Positions 35,521-44,116 of a DNA stretch of 64,000 bases are shown here, piece by piece (position 1 is the stretch's first letter; every line of letters begins with the position of its first letter). The stretch lies in contig NZ_VITI01000001.1 of NCBI RefSeq assembly GCF_007827795.1, positions 868,001 through 932,000 on the forward strand, read 5' to 3'. The stretch comes from Azospirillum brasilense. GTDB lineage: Bacteria > Pseudomonadota > Alphaproteobacteria > Azospirillales > Azospirillaceae. The position numbers and the translations under genes are program-made. The notes below the pieces were generated by a model. It made no database searches, was not told where the DNA came from, and was given only the letters and a program-made list of their open reading frames with translations.

Positions 35521-35668
35521 GCCCTCTCCCGCCCCGGGAGAGGGAAGGGGCCCGCGCGAAGCGTGGGAAGGGTGAGAGGGTGCTGCCAAGGATTGGTGCG
35601 CTGATCCTCGTGCGACCCTTCCCCGCCCGTTGCGCGGGCACCCTCTCCCGGGGCGGGAGAGGGTTGGG
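35521..35668. repeat. REP/BIME-like mosaic element after mutS
   Basis: A 23-bp unit at 35522-35544 (CCCTCTCCCG-CCC-CGGGAGAGGG, itself a near-perfect hairpin) returns as its exact reverse complement at 35641-35663. Between them are shorter matching pieces (CCCGCGC with GCGCGGG; GAAGGGT with ACCCTTC). This is the layout of two REP units in opposite orientation. Confidence 0.8.
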
Positions 35669-35705
35669 ACGCCAAATGCGATGGCGTTGATCCCACCGGT
35701 CAGGA

Positions 35706-35903
35706 TCACGCCCGCTCCACCACGTCCTCGTCCATCGGGGCGCCGCGGTCGCGGATGGGGGTGACATGACGTTGGGCGACGGGGCGTTGCGCGTGGCGCA
35801 GCTTCTCCTCCACCGCCTCGTTCACGAACTGGTCGAGCGAGCGGCCCTCCCGCTCGGCGGCCTTCGACGCTTCGGATTCCAGCGACTTGTGCAGATGAAC
35901 CAT
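35706..35903 (-). CDS. Ribbon-helix-helix protein, Arc/HicB-antitoxin-like
   Basis: A 65-residue protein starting MVHLHKSLESEASKAAEREGRSLDQFVNEAVEEKL, the beta strand plus two helices of the ribbon-helix-helix fold as found in HicB and CopG-type antitoxins. GGGGAGG precedes the ATG at 35901-35903. The tail (RPVAQRHVTPIRDRG) is unstructured. No toxin gene lies beside it: one neighbour is a REP element, the other a STAS protein. It may be an orphan antitoxin or a small regulator. Confidence 0.72.
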   Translation of the reverse strand: MVHLHKSLESEASKAAEREGRSLDQFVNEAVEEKLRHAQRPVAQRHVTPIRDRGAPMDEDVVERA

Positions 35904-35978
35904 TCGGTGCCTCCCCAACGCGGAACGGACTCTGTCCGGTGCTTCAGATGGGAAGCCCGCGCCCGCGCTGCGAGCGGC

Positions 35979-36491
35979 CTACCCGGAAGCGCCGCCCCGA
36001 CCGAGTGAATCCGGCGGTACGATCGCGGGCGGCAGGACCGGTTTGGCGTGAAGCGCGCGGACGGCGACGGCCATCGGGTCCTCGCCCGGCGCGCAGGGAT
36101 GGGTGGCGGCCAGCAGGGCCTCCGGCACGCTGGCGGCGAGATAGTCGGCCACCGTCTCGTGCACCGGGATGATCATGGCGATGCGGGTCAGGTCCACCAC
36201 CTTGCGCACCTGCCCGGAAGCGCAGAGCAGGGACAGGGCCTTGCCCGCCGACAGGGCCTCCCCATTCATCACCAGCAGCAGGCCGACGCCCGTGCTGTCG
36301 ATGAACTCCAGCCCGGTCAGGTCGAGAAGATGACGACGCTCCGTCCCGTTCTTCACGTCGGCGATGGCTTGCCGCACCGGGGCGGCGTCCTGGCTGGTAA
36401 AGCGCCCGGTGAGCACCAGACGGACGAAGTGCCGCTCCTGCTCCTTGCGATACTGCACGGCCCGCACCCCTTGCTGACGTCCGGTGGCCAT
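35979..36491 (-). CDS. STAS domain protein, anti-sigma factor antagonist-like
   Basis: A 170-residue protein with one STAS domain from about residue 12: HFVRLVLTGRFTSQDAAPVRQAI, then LLDLTGLEFIDSTGVGLLLV with the phosphorylatable Ser66. Anti-sigma antagonists of this kind switch partners when a kinase phosphorylates this serine. The C-terminal 60 residues are variable. ATG 36489-36491 gives a short leader before the domain; longer starts are possible, and one would reach into the metZ riboswitch region. The partner kinase is not adjacent. Confidence 0.78.
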   Translation of the reverse strand: MATGRQQGVRAVQYRKEQERHFVRLVLTGRFTSQDAAPVRQAIADVKNGTERRHLLDLTGLEFIDSTGVGLLLVMNGEALSAGKALSLLCASGQVRKVVDLTRIAMIIPVHETVADYLAASVPEALLAATHPCAPGEDPMAVAVRALHAKPVLPPAIVPPDSLGRGGASG

Positions 36492-36623
36492 GATCCGGTG
36501 CCGGGCCTTCGCTGGGCAAGCGGGCGGCGGCATCGGGTCCTGCGCGATGTTGACGCAGGGCGGCCTCTTTTTGTCACGGCTCCCTTGTCCCTTGACGGCG
36601 CGCCGCGGCGGTCCTAAAAGCGT

Positions 36624-36684
36624 GGGCACGTGGTGATTTGGTCGACCGGCTTGCGGGCCACGTAAAACAATCCGCTAAAAAGGT
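36624..36684 (+). ncRNA. SAM-II riboswitch (metA RNA motif)
   Basis: The sequence carries the SAM-II consensus: stem P1 ACGTGG (36628-36633) with CCACGT (36658-36663), the conserved GTGATTTGG and CGACCGGCTTGCGG between, and the downstream pseudoknot strand CGCTAAAAAGG (about 36673-36683). It binds S-adenosylmethionine and lowers expression of methionine synthesis genes. It lies about 90 bases before metZ, the commonest place for this riboswitch in alphaproteobacteria. Confidence 0.93.
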
Positions 36685-36699
36685 CCGAGCCGCGTCCGC

Positions 36700-36729
36700 G
36701 CCTCGACCCGATCGGTCGGGGCGTTTTTT
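36700..36729 (+). terminator. Intrinsic terminator between the SAM-II riboswitch and metZ
   Basis: GCCTCGACC (36700-36708) pairs with GGTCGGGGC (36714-36722), one G-U pair, 5-base loop, then G and six T (36724-36729). It lies directly after the aptamer and before the metZ ribosome-binding site, so ligand binding may act by transcription termination rather than only by masking translation start. Confidence 0.8.
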
Positions 36730-36775
36730 GTTGTGCCGGTCTGCCCCGCCGGCGGACAGAGGAGACAAAGCGGCC

Positions 36776-37984
36776 ATGGCGCGCACCGATCATCGCAATC
36801 CGAACGTCGCGGGGCTTCGCCCGCGCTCCCGTCTGGTCCATGGCGGCGTCCGCCGTTCGTCCTTCGACGAGACCTGCGAGGCGCTCTACCAGACCTCCGG
36901 CTTCGTCTACGGCTCGGCGGAGGAGGCGGAGAGCGCCTTCGTCAATGACGGCTCCCGCCACGTCTATTCGCGCTTCCGCAACCCGACCACGGCGATGTTC
37001 GAGGACCGGCTGTGCGAGTATGAGGGGGCGGCCTGGGCCTACGCCACCACCAGCGGCATGGCCGCGGTGCACGGCGCCCTGTGGTCGAACCTGCGCACCG
37101 GCGACCGCATCGTGGCGCCGCGCTCGCTGTTCATCTCCTGCTACTGGGTGATCAAGGAGCTGTCGGCCCGCTTCGGGGTCGAGGCGGTCTTCGTCGACGG
37201 CACCGACCTGTCCCAGTGGGAAGAGGCGTTGGCCAAGCCGACCAAGGTCGTCTTCCTGGAGACGCCCAGCAATCCGGGTCTGGAGGTCGTCGACCTGCGC
37301 GCGGTCAGCGATCTCGCCCACAAGGCCGGGGCCAAGGTGGTGGTCGACAACGCCTTCGCCACGCCGGTGCTGCAGCGCCCGTTCGAGATGGGGGCCGACG
37401 TCGTCGTCTATTCGGCGACCAAGCACATCGACGGCCAGGGCCGCTGTCTGGGCGGCATCATCCTGACCAGCGACAAGCAGTACGGGTCGGACGTGATCCA
37501 CCCCTATCTGCGCCACACCGGCCCGACCATTTCGCCCTTCAACGCCTGGCTGCTGCTGAAGGGGCTGGAGACGCTGGAACTGCGTGTGTCGGCGCAGAGC
37601 GCGTCGGCCCTGACGGTGGCGGAGTTCCTGGAAGGCCACGCGAAGGTGGAGCGGGTGCTCTATCCGGGCCTGCCCAGCCACCCGCAGCACGACCTCTGCC
37701 GCAGCCAGATGACCGGTGGCGGCACCATGCTGTCGATCTTCCTGAAGGGCGGCAAGGACGAGGCCTTCCGCGCCCTGAACGATCTGCGGATGGTGATGAT
37801 CTCCAACAATCTGGGCGATTCGAAAAGCCTGATCACCCACCCCGACACCACCACCCATTCCAAGCTGACGGTGGAGGAGAAGGCGGCGGCGAACATCCGT
37901 CCGAACCTGCTCCGCCTGTCCGTCGGGTTGGAGGATGCCCAGGACATCGTCGAAGATCTCGACCGCGCGCTCGCTTCCCTGTAA
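36776..37984 (+). CDS. metZ: O-succinylhomoserine sulfhydrylase
   Basis: A 402-residue PLP enzyme of the Cys/Met metabolism family that makes homocysteine from O-succinylhomoserine and sulfide. The PLP lysine is in VVVYSATKHIDGQGRCLGG, with phosphate contacts in SGMAAVHGAL and YSRFRNPT; these details favour MetZ over MetB/MetC. AGAGGAGA precedes the ATG. It is under a SAM-II riboswitch with a terminator, so it is repressed when S-adenosylmethionine is plentiful. Confidence 0.93.
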   Translation: MARTDHRNPNVAGLRPRSRLVHGGVRRSSFDETCEALYQTSGFVYGSAEEAESAFVNDGSRHVYSRFRNPTTAMFEDRLCEYEGAAWAYATTSGMAAVHGALWSNLRTGDRIVAPRSLFISCYWVIKELSARFGVEAVFVDGTDLSQWEEALAKPTKVVFLETPSNPGLEVVDLRAVSDLAHKAGAKVVVDNAFATPVLQRPFEMGADVVVYSATKHIDGQGRCLGGIILTSDKQYGSDVIHPYLRHTGPTISPFNAWLLLKGLETLELRVSAQSASALTVAEFLEGHAKVERVLYPGLPSHPQHDLCRSQMTGGGTMLSIFLKGGKDEAFRALNDLRMVMISNNLGDSKSLITHPDTTTHSKLTVEEKAAANIRPNLLRLSVGLEDAQDIVEDLDRALASL

Positions 37985-38095
37985 AGACTGGACGCGGAAC
38001 CAAATGCTGCAGTGCAGCGTTGGCGTCCGGGTTACGGTTTTTTCGGCCCGGCCGGGGCTTTTGCTCCGGACGGGTCCTTTGGTGAGGTGGAGCGA

Positions 38096-38611
38096 ATGTC
38101 GAGAGGCAAGGCCGGCAACGGCGAACCGACGCAACGCTTTCTGACGGTGGCGGGCGATCTGACCCGGACCGGCGTCAAGACCGGCGAGATGGGGGTGGCG
38201 GCGGCCCAGACGATCGGCTACCGAACCGCCATGATGGCGGCGGCCATGAACAATCCCATCGACCTCGCCAACCCGGAGTTCGTCCGCATGGGCTCCGAGA
38301 AGGTGGAGGCGATGGTGGAGGCCACCCATGCCGTCGCCAAGGGCATCGGCGAGATGCAGCAGGCCTGGATGACCCTCATGCAGGGCCAGCTTCAGGTCGC
38401 CATGGTGATGGTGAGCGGCCTCGGCCAGTGCCGCAGCCCCGCCGATCTGGTGGAGTTGCAGCACCGCACCGTCACCGAGTCGGTGGAGGCCGGCATCCAC
38501 GCCGCGCTTTACATGGTCGAGTCGGTCACGGCCCTGACCCAGGCCGGCATGACCCCCGCCTACCGCACCGTCCGCGCCAACGCCCGCCGTCTGGCGAAGC
38601 AGCACGGATAA
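38096..38611 (+). CDS. Phasin family protein
   Basis: A 171-residue protein, mostly amphipathic helix, with the phasin_2 pattern (FVRMGSEKVEAMVEATHAVAKGIGEMQQAWMTLM, then SPADLVELQHRTVTESVEAGI). Phasins coat polyhydroxybutyrate granules, which Azospirillum makes in quantity. GGTGAGGTGGAG lies before the ATG. No other PHB gene is in the window. Confidence 0.85.
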   Translation: MSRGKAGNGEPTQRFLTVAGDLTRTGVKTGEMGVAAAQTIGYRTAMMAAAMNNPIDLANPEFVRMGSEKVEAMVEATHAVAKGIGEMQQAWMTLMQGQLQVAMVMVSGLGQCRSPADLVELQHRTVTESVEAGIHAALYMVESVTALTQAGMTPAYRTVRANARRLAKQHG

Positions 38612-38622
38612 GTTCGCGGTTC

Positions 38623-38698
38623 ACCACAAAGACATGAAGACACAAAGGCCGTCACAACGTTCTTCGTGAAATCCTTCGTGTCTTTGTGCCTTCGTGGT
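38623..38698. repeat. Long imperfect inverted repeat of the CACAAAGACACGAAG type
   Basis: A 26-base arm at 38623-38648 (starting ACCACAAAGACATGAAG) is matched on the opposite strand by 38673-38698 (whose complement reads ACCACGAAGGCACAAAG...), 22 of 26 positions by eye. Similar CACAAAGxCACGAAG elements are known as dispersed repeats in very different bacteria. It separates the convergent phasin and lpoA genes. Confidence 0.7.
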
Positions 38699-38730
38699 TA
38701 AAAAATCCTCTTCACATCAGCACTGTACGA

Positions 38731-39936
38731 TCACTGCCCCAGCACTTCAAAGCTGGACGGGGCAGGGTCGAGCACGCGGGGACCGCCGGGGGTGACCTCC
38801 AGAACGGCCAGTCCGCGCTCCACGACGCCGTCCGCGCGCAGGCGGAAGATGCCGTCCATGCCTTCGAAGCCGTTGGGGTTGTTCAGCGCCGCGCGGTCGA
38901 AGCGGCCCGACGGGTCGGGCATCTTGGCCAGCACCGCGGCGATGGCCGTGGCGTCGTAGGACAGGGTGGCGATGCGCGGCGGCTTGCGGCCGTAGGTCCT
39001 CTCGAAGCGCGACTCGAAGTCGGCGCGGCTCTGCGGCGCCGGGGCGGCGAACCAGGCGCCGGCCAGGGCGGGTTCCTGGCCCAGGCCGGGCTCGTCCCAC
39101 AGGCCGGTGCCGAGCAGCTTGACCTGCTGGGTGTTCAGCCCGTTGGCGGACAGCGCCGACGCCAGCCCCTGGGCGCGCGGCCCGCCTTCGGCCAGCATGA
39201 CCGCCTGCGGCTGCACGCCGGCCTGGGTCACCTGCCGCGCCGGCTGGGCGAGGTCGGTCACCGCCGGGTCGTAGCGCTCGACCTGCGCCACCTGCCCGCC
39301 GAACTGGCGCGAGGCGGCCTGCACCGCGTTGACCACGGCGTCGCCATAGGCGGTGCGCGGAGCCAGCGCGACGTAGCGCGTGGCGCCCCGCGAGCGGGCG
39401 AAGCCGACCACGCGGGTCACCTGATCGGCGGGCACGAAGCCCAGCACATAGGTGCCGTTGCCGGCCTGGGTCCAGTCGTTGGTGAAGGCCAGAACGTCCA
39501 CGCCCGCGGCCTGGGCGACCGGCTTCACCGCCGCCACATCGGCGGCGAACAGCGGGCCGAGGATCAGGCTCGCCCCCTCGGCTATGGCCTGCCGCGCCGC
39601 GTCGGCGGCGCCGGACGGCGTGCCCTTGGTGTCGCGGGGCAGCAGCTCGAACCGGTCGCCGGCCAGATCGAACAGCGCCATCTGCGCCGATTCCAGCATG
39701 GCTTGCCCGATGGCGGCGCTCGACCCGGACAGCGGCAGCAGAATCGCCACCTTCAAAGTCTGCGGGGCGGCCGGAACGGCGGCGACCGGCGCTTGCGGCG
39801 CTTGAGTCGTCGGCGCCGGGGCCTTTACAGTCGAGCAGGCCGAAAGCGTGCCAACGACCAACAGGGCGGCGGCAGCCTGCTGCCCCCAAGCGCGCGAGAA
39901 AGGTGTCGTCAAGCGTGCCACCAACGATCTCCACAT
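38731..39936 (-). CDS. LpoA-like lipoprotein, penicillin-binding protein activator
   Basis: A 401-residue lipoprotein: lipobox LSAC with Cys34, a Pro/Ala/Gln linker (about 38-60), then a periplasmic binding protein fold (VAILLPLSGSSAAIGQAML, LILGPLFAADVAAVKP, VLGFVPADQV). In alphaproteobacteria this gene stands opposite rsmI and encodes the homologue of the LpoA C-terminal domain; it may activate penicillin-binding proteins. The ATG at 39934-39936 lies inside the divergent rsmI frame, so the two starts overlap by 34 bases. Confidence 0.85.
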   Translation of the reverse strand: MWRSLVARLTTPFSRAWGQQAAAALLVVGTLSACSTVKAPAPTTQAPQAPVAAVPAAPQTLKVAILLPLSGSSAAIGQAMLESAQMALFDLAGDRFELLPRDTKGTPSGAADAARQAIAEGASLILGPLFAADVAAVKPVAQAAGVDVLAFTNDWTQAGNGTYVLGFVPADQVTRVVGFARSRGATRYVALAPRTAYGDAVVNAVQAASRQFGGQVAQVERYDPAVTDLAQPARQVTQAGVQPQAVMLAEGGPRAQGLASALSANGLNTQQVKLLGTGLWDEPGLGQEPALAGAWFAAPAPQSRADFESRFERTYGRKPPRIATLSYDATAIAAVLAKMPDPSGRFDRAALNNPNGFEGMDGIFRLRADGVVERGLAVLEVTPGGPRVLDPAPSSFEVLGQ

Positions 39937-40856
39937 CCGGTCCGGCGCCCGAACCCGTTTCCGGGCCCGGCGTCTCTGGTGACGCTGAAGGTAGCGAGCC
40001 GAGGGCCGCAAGTAAACTCGGCGCCGGCCTTTATGTGGTCGCCACCCCCATCGGCAACGCCGCCGACATCACGCTGCGCGCGCTCGACACGCTGCGCCGC
40101 GCCGACGCCATCGCCTGCGAGGACACGCGGGTGACGGCGAAGCTGATGGGCATCCATGGCATCCACACGCCCTTCGTCTCCTATCATGAACACAACGCGG
40201 CGAAGATGCGTCCGGTCCTGATCGGCCGCATGAAAGCGGGGGAATCCATCGCGCTGGTCACCGACGCCGGCACGCCGCTGGTCTCCGACCCCGGCTACAA
40301 GCTGGTGCGGGAGTGCGTGGCGGAGGGGGTGGCGGTCACCACGCTGCCCGGCGCCTCCGCCCCGCTGGCGGCGCTGGTGCTGTCCGGCCTGCCGACCGAC
40401 CGCTTCCTGTTCGCCGGCTTCCTGCCGAACAAGAGCAGCGCCCGGCGCGCCGCCGCCGGGGAGCTGAAGAACGTTCCCGCCACGCTGGTCTTCTTCGAGT
40501 CGCCGCAGCGCCTGCCCGAGTCGCTGGCCGACCTCGCCGACATCCTCGGCGCGCGGGAGGCCGCGGTGGCGCGGGAGCTGACCAAGCTCTTCGAGGAGGT
40601 GCGGCGCGGCACCCTGCCGGAATTGGCCGCCCATTACGCCGAGGCCGGCCCGCCGAAGGGCGAGGTCGTCCTGGTCATCGGCCCGCCCGGCGAGGAGCCC
40701 ACCCCGACCGAGGCCGACGTGGACGCCCTGCTGCGCGAGGCGCTGACCCGCCTGTCGGTCCGCGACGCCGCCGCCGACGTGGCCGCCCGCACCGGCCAGA
40801 ACAAGCGCGCCGTCTACGCCCGCGCGCTGGAGCTGTCGCGGGAAGGGAAACCATGA
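39903..40856 (+). CDS. rsmI: 16S rRNA (cytidine1402-2'-O)-methyltransferase
   Basis: A 317-residue SAM-dependent methyltransferase of the tetrapyrrole-methylase fold. Signatures are LYVVATPIGNAADITLRAL, the ACEDTR motif, and SLVTDAGTPLVSDPGY-like ALVTDAGTPLVSDPGYKLV. It methylates C1402 of 16S rRNA together with RsmH. GTG 39903 gives a longer N-terminus than usual (about 35 extra residues); an inner start near the LGAGLYVV segment is possible. The stop overlaps the yraN start. Confidence 0.93.
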   Translation: MSSSVPPTISTSGPAPEPVSGPGVSGDAEGSEPRAASKLGAGLYVVATPIGNAADITLRALDTLRRADAIACEDTRVTAKLMGIHGIHTPFVSYHEHNAAKMRPVLIGRMKAGESIALVTDAGTPLVSDPGYKLVRECVAEGVAVTTLPGASAPLAALVLSGLPTDRFLFAGFLPNKSSARRAAAGELKNVPATLVFFESPQRLPESLADLADILGAREAAVARELTKLFEEVRRGTLPELAAHYAEAGPPKGEVVLVIGPPGEEPTPTEADVDALLREALTRLSVRDAAADVAARTGQNKRAVYARALELSREGKP

Positions 40857-41221
40857 GCGCGCCGGACGCCCTGCGCCGCCGGGCGGAGACGTACGGCCGC
40901 TACGCCGAGCAGCTCTGCCGGCTGGCGTTGCGGCTGAAGGGTTACCGCATCCTGGAAAGCCGCCTGCGCACCCCGATGGGAGAGATCGACATCGTGGCCC
41001 GGCGGGGAGACACTCTGGCCATCGTCGAGGTCAAGGCCCGCGGCGACTGGGACACCGCGAACGAGGCGGTCAACGCCCGCCAGCGGGGCCGCCTCGCCCG
41101 CGCCGCCCATGCCTATCTGGGGGCCAACCCGCAGTATGCGGGCTATGTCTTGCGCTTCGACGTCATGCTCGTTACCCCTTGGTCCTGGCCGCGCCATGTG
41201 CCGGATGCGTGGCGGGCCTGA
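40853..41221 (+). CDS. YraN family endonuclease-like protein (UPF0102)
   Basis: A 122-residue protein with the restriction-endonuclease-like core GEIDIVARRGDTLAIVEVKAR, where Glu, Asp and Glu-x-Lys make the PD-(D/E)XK pattern. The biological role is unsettled. The ATG overlaps the rsmI stop (ATGA), the conserved rsmI-yraN order. Confidence 0.9.
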   Translation: MSAPDALRRRAETYGRYAEQLCRLALRLKGYRILESRLRTPMGEIDIVARRGDTLAIVEVKARGDWDTANEAVNARQRGRLARAAHAYLGANPQYAGYVLRFDVMLVTPWSWPRHVPDAWRA

Positions 41222-41254
41222 CGCGAAGGCTGCTGTAGAGGAAGGACGCCGCCC

Positions 41255-42088
41255 GTGACCAGCCGCGCCGAGGCCCGTGAGATCCTGCGCCGCGTGGGGC
41301 AGCAGCCGGACGAGCAGATCGATCTGGCCGAAGCCGCCCTGGCGCTGGGCGCGCTGGAGGTGCCGGGCGCCGCGCTGGCCGACTACCGCCGTCACCTCGC
41401 CGATATCGCCCATGATCTGGCGGAGCGCGTCTCGCCCACCCTCGACGGGTTGGAGGCCCGCATCTCCTGGCTGCACGAGGTCATCGTGGAGCGGCACGGC
41501 TACGCCGGCGACCACGAGACCTACGACGACCTGCAGAACGCCAACCTGCTGCGCGTCATCGACCGCCGCCGCGGCCTGCCGGTGGCGCTGGGCATCCTGT
41601 TCCTGCACGCCGCCCGCTCGCAGGGCTGGACGATGCTGGGGCTGAACTTCCCCGGCCATTTCCTGGTGCGGCTGGAGGCCGACGGCGCCCGCGCCATCCT
41701 CGACCCCTTCAACGAGGGGCAGGTGCGCACCGCCGTGGACCTGCGCGATCTGCTGAAGGCCACCGCCGGCAGCGCGGCGGAGCTGGAACCCGGCCATTAC
41801 CAGACGGTGTCCAACCGCGAGATCCTGTTGCGGCTCCAGAACAACATCAAGCTGCGCCACCTTTCCGCCCGCGACGTACCGCGCGCGCTGGAGGTGCTGG
41901 AGGCGATGCGGCTTTTCGCGCCGGGCGAGGCGTCGCTGTGGCGGGAGACCGGCCTGCTGGAGGCCCACAACGGCAACCTCGCCGCCGCCATCGCCGCGCT
42001 GGAAAAATTCCTGGAGCTGACCGCCAGCGAACGGCACCGCCATCAGGTCGCCGCGCTGATCCAGCAGCTCAAGAACCAACTGAACTGA
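41255..42088 (+). CDS. SirB1 family transglutaminase-like protein
   Basis: A 277-residue protein with the SirB1 N-terminal transglutaminase-like domain ([36 protein letters not shown]) and a C-terminal tetratricopeptide-like part (about 200-277). The family is often next to peptidyl-tRNA or glutathione genes and has no proven activity; the usual catalytic cysteine is not evident in the fragment I read. The start is GTG 41255. It continues the rsmI-yraN run and precedes gshB. Confidence 0.85.
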   Translation: MTSRAEAREILRRVGQQPDEQIDLAEAALALGALEVPGAALADYRRHLADIAHDLAERVSPTLDGLEARISWLHEVIVERHGYAGDHETYDDLQNANLLRVIDRRRGLPVALGILFLHAARSQGWTMLGLNFPGHFLVRLEADGARAILDPFNEGQVRTAVDLRDLLKATAGSAAELEPGHYQTVSNREILLRLQNNIKLRHLSARDVPRALEVLEAMRLFAPGEASLWRETGLLEAHNGNLAAAIAALEKFLELTASERHRHQVAALIQQLKNQLN

Positions 42089-42122
42089 TCCTTACTCAAA
42101 GCCCGTTTCGGAGACCCGCAGG

Positions 42123-43079
42123 ATGAGCCTCGCCGTCGCCTTCCAGATGGACCCCATCGAGTCCATCAACATCGACACCGACTCGAGCTTCATGATGGCG
42201 CTTGAGGCGCAGAAGCGCGGGCACACGCTCTACCATTACCACCCGCGCGACCTCAGCCTGACCGGCAACGTCCTGACCGCCCGCGTGCGCGAGATGACCG
42301 TGGTCCGCCAGAAGGGCGCCCACTACACGCTGGGCGAGCCGCGGATCGTCGACCTGTCGACCATGGACGTGGTGCTGATGCGCCAGGACCCGCCCTTCGA
42401 CATGGCCTACATCACCGCCACCCACATGCTGGAGCACATCCAGCCCAAGGTGCTGGTGCTGAACGACCCGGCGGAGGTGCGCAACGCGCCGGAGAAGCTG
42501 TTCGTCACCCATTTCCCCGACCTGATGCCGCCGACGCTGATCACCAGCGACAAGCAGGCCGTGCTGGACTTCCGGGCGCAGCACAAGGACATCATCGTCA
42601 AGCCGCTGTTCGGGAACGGCGGGGCCGGCGTCTTCCACCTGAAGCCGGACGACGAGAATCTCGGCTCGCTGCTGGAGCTGTTCACCCAGCTCTACCGCGA
42701 GCCGGTGATCGTGCAGAAGTACCTGCCGGAGATCCGCCAGGGCGACAAGCGCATCATCCTGATCGACGGCGAGCCCGCCGGCGCCGTCAGCCGCATGCCC
42801 CAGGAGGGCGAGGCCCGCGCCAACTTCCACGCCGGCGGCAGCGCCAAGAAGACGGAGCTGACCCCGCGCGAGCAGGAGATCTGCAAGGCCATCGGCCCGG
42901 TGCTGCGCGAGAAGGGGCTGGTCTTCGTCGGGATCGACGTGATCGGCGACTACATGACCGAGATCAACGTGACCTCGCCCACCGGCATCCAGGAGATCAA
43001 CCGGCTCGACGGGTCGGCGCTGGAGGCCACCCTGTGGGACGCCATCGAGCGCCGCCACCGGGAGAACAAGGGGGCCTGA
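42123..43079 (+). CDS. gshB: Glutathione synthetase
   Basis: A 318-residue ATP-grasp enzyme that joins glycine to gamma-glutamylcysteine. The start [30 protein letters not shown], the [20 protein letters not shown] signature and the metal-binding [20 protein letters not shown] are all typical. It is the last gene of the rsmI-yraN-sirB1-gshB run. Confidence 0.96.
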   Translation: MSLAVAFQMDPIESINIDTDSSFMMALEAQKRGHTLYHYHPRDLSLTGNVLTARVREMTVVRQKGAHYTLGEPRIVDLSTMDVVLMRQDPPFDMAYITATHMLEHIQPKVLVLNDPAEVRNAPEKLFVTHFPDLMPPTLITSDKQAVLDFRAQHKDIIVKPLFGNGGAGVFHLKPDDENLGSLLELFTQLYREPVIVQKYLPEIRQGDKRIILIDGEPAGAVSRMPQEGEARANFHAGGSAKKTELTPREQEICKAIGPVLREKGLVFVGIDVIGDYMTEINVTSPTGIQEINRLDGSALEATLWDAIERRHRENKGA

Positions 43080-43113
43080 GGGCCGGAACCCCCAGAAACC
43101 CCCCGCCGGCCGG

Positions 43114-44007
43114 TCAGTCCGTGAAATAGCCGGGCTGATCGAGGTCGGCGACGAGGCCGGTCTCACGCGGCTCCCATCCCAGCAGGGCGCGGGTGTGGGC
43201 GCTGGAGGTCGGGCAATCGATGCCGGCGAAGAAGGCGAACCACCCGAAATGGGCGGCCGCCTCGTCCGGCCTTTTCGACACCGTGGGCAGGCCCAGCCGC
43301 GCGCCGATGGCTTCGGCGACACGGCGCAGCGGCACGCCCTCCTCGGCGATGGCGTGGAACGGGCCGCCCTGGGCGCCGGCCTCCAGGGCCAGCCGGTACA
43401 GCCGCGCCGCATCCCGGCGGTGCACCGCCGCCCAACGGTTCCCACCGTCGCCGACATAGGCCGAGACTCCGGTCCGGCGGGCGATGTCGTGCAGGATGCG
43501 CGCGAAGCCATGGTCGCCCACGCCGTGGGTCGAGGGCGGCAGGCGCACCACGCCGACCCGGACGCCGCGGGCGGCCAGTTCCCCGGCGGCGAGTTCGGTG
43601 CGGCGGGGCAGGGCGTCGGACGGCGGCCGGTGCGGATCGCTCTCGACCGCCACCGGCCCGCGCGCGGCCACGACCGCGCCCGCCGTCACCAGCAGGGGGC
43701 GGTCGCTGCCCTCCAGCGCATCGCCCATGGCGAGGATCGCCCGATGGTCCTCCCGGCAGTTGTCGGCGAAGCGCGAAAAGTCATGGTTGAAGGCGGTGTG
43801 GATCACGCCGTCGGCCGCGGACACACCGGCACGCAGGCTCTCCAGGTCGTCGAGGGAGCCGCGTTGGACCTCCGCGCCGACCGCGGCAAGGGACGCCGCC
43901 GCTGCATCGGAGCGGGCGAGGCCGACAACCCGGTGTCCGTTGGTGAGCAGGTCCTGGACGATGGCCGAACCGACGAAGCCGGTGGCGCCGGTGACGAAGA
44001 CACGCAT
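43114..44007 (-). CDS. NAD-dependent epimerase/dehydratase family protein (atypical SDR)
   Basis: A 297-residue protein with the extended-SDR cofactor loop [11 protein letters not shown] (8-18). The classic Tyr-x-x-x-Lys is not obvious, so this is one of the atypical NmrA/epimerase-like SDRs. It has a Rossmann N-terminus and ends with [20 protein letters not shown]. The start [10 protein letters not shown] is chosen over an upstream ATG. It is divergent from an XRE regulator with an operator-like repeat between, the usual layout for a regulated reductase. Substrate unknown. Confidence 0.85.
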   Translation of the reverse strand: MRVFVTGATGFVGSAIVQDLLTNGHRVVGLARSDAAAASLAAVGAEVQRGSLDDLESLRAGVSAADGVIHTAFNHDFSRFADNCREDHRAILAMGDALEGSDRPLLVTAGAVVAARGPVAVESDPHRPPSDALPRRTELAAGELAARGVRVGVVRLPPSTHGVGDHGFARILHDIARRTGVSAYVGDGGNRWAAVHRRDAARLYRLALEAGAQGGPFHAIAEEGVPLRRVAEAIGARLGLPTVSKRPDEAAAHFGWFAFFAGIDCPTSSAHTRALLGWEPRETGLVADLDQPGYFTD

Positions 44008-44067
44008 GGGAAAACCTCTCCGGTTGTGGTCGCAGGCCACTGTCCGCCGGGGGCTTATCCTGGTAAA

Positions 44068-44098
44068 GTTGTGACATTATCGGGGTATAATGACCAAC
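44068..44098. promoter_or_regulatory. Operator-like inverted repeat overlapping a perfect TATAAT
   Basis: GTTGTGACATTAT (44068-44080) and ATAATGACCAAC (44087-44098) are near-perfect mirror halves (GTTG..CATTAT), six bases apart. TATAAT (44086-44091), the best -10 box in the window, lies inside the right half. A protein bound here would block that promoter. The neighbouring XRE regulator is the likely ligand of the site. Confidence 0.55.
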
Positions 44099-44116
44099 AG
44101 GACGGGCCGGCGCGCC

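Noticed and set aside
41255..42088. Classical transglutaminase or peptidase
   Set aside because: The fold matches SirB1, but I could not identify the Cys-His-Asp triad, so no activity is claimed.
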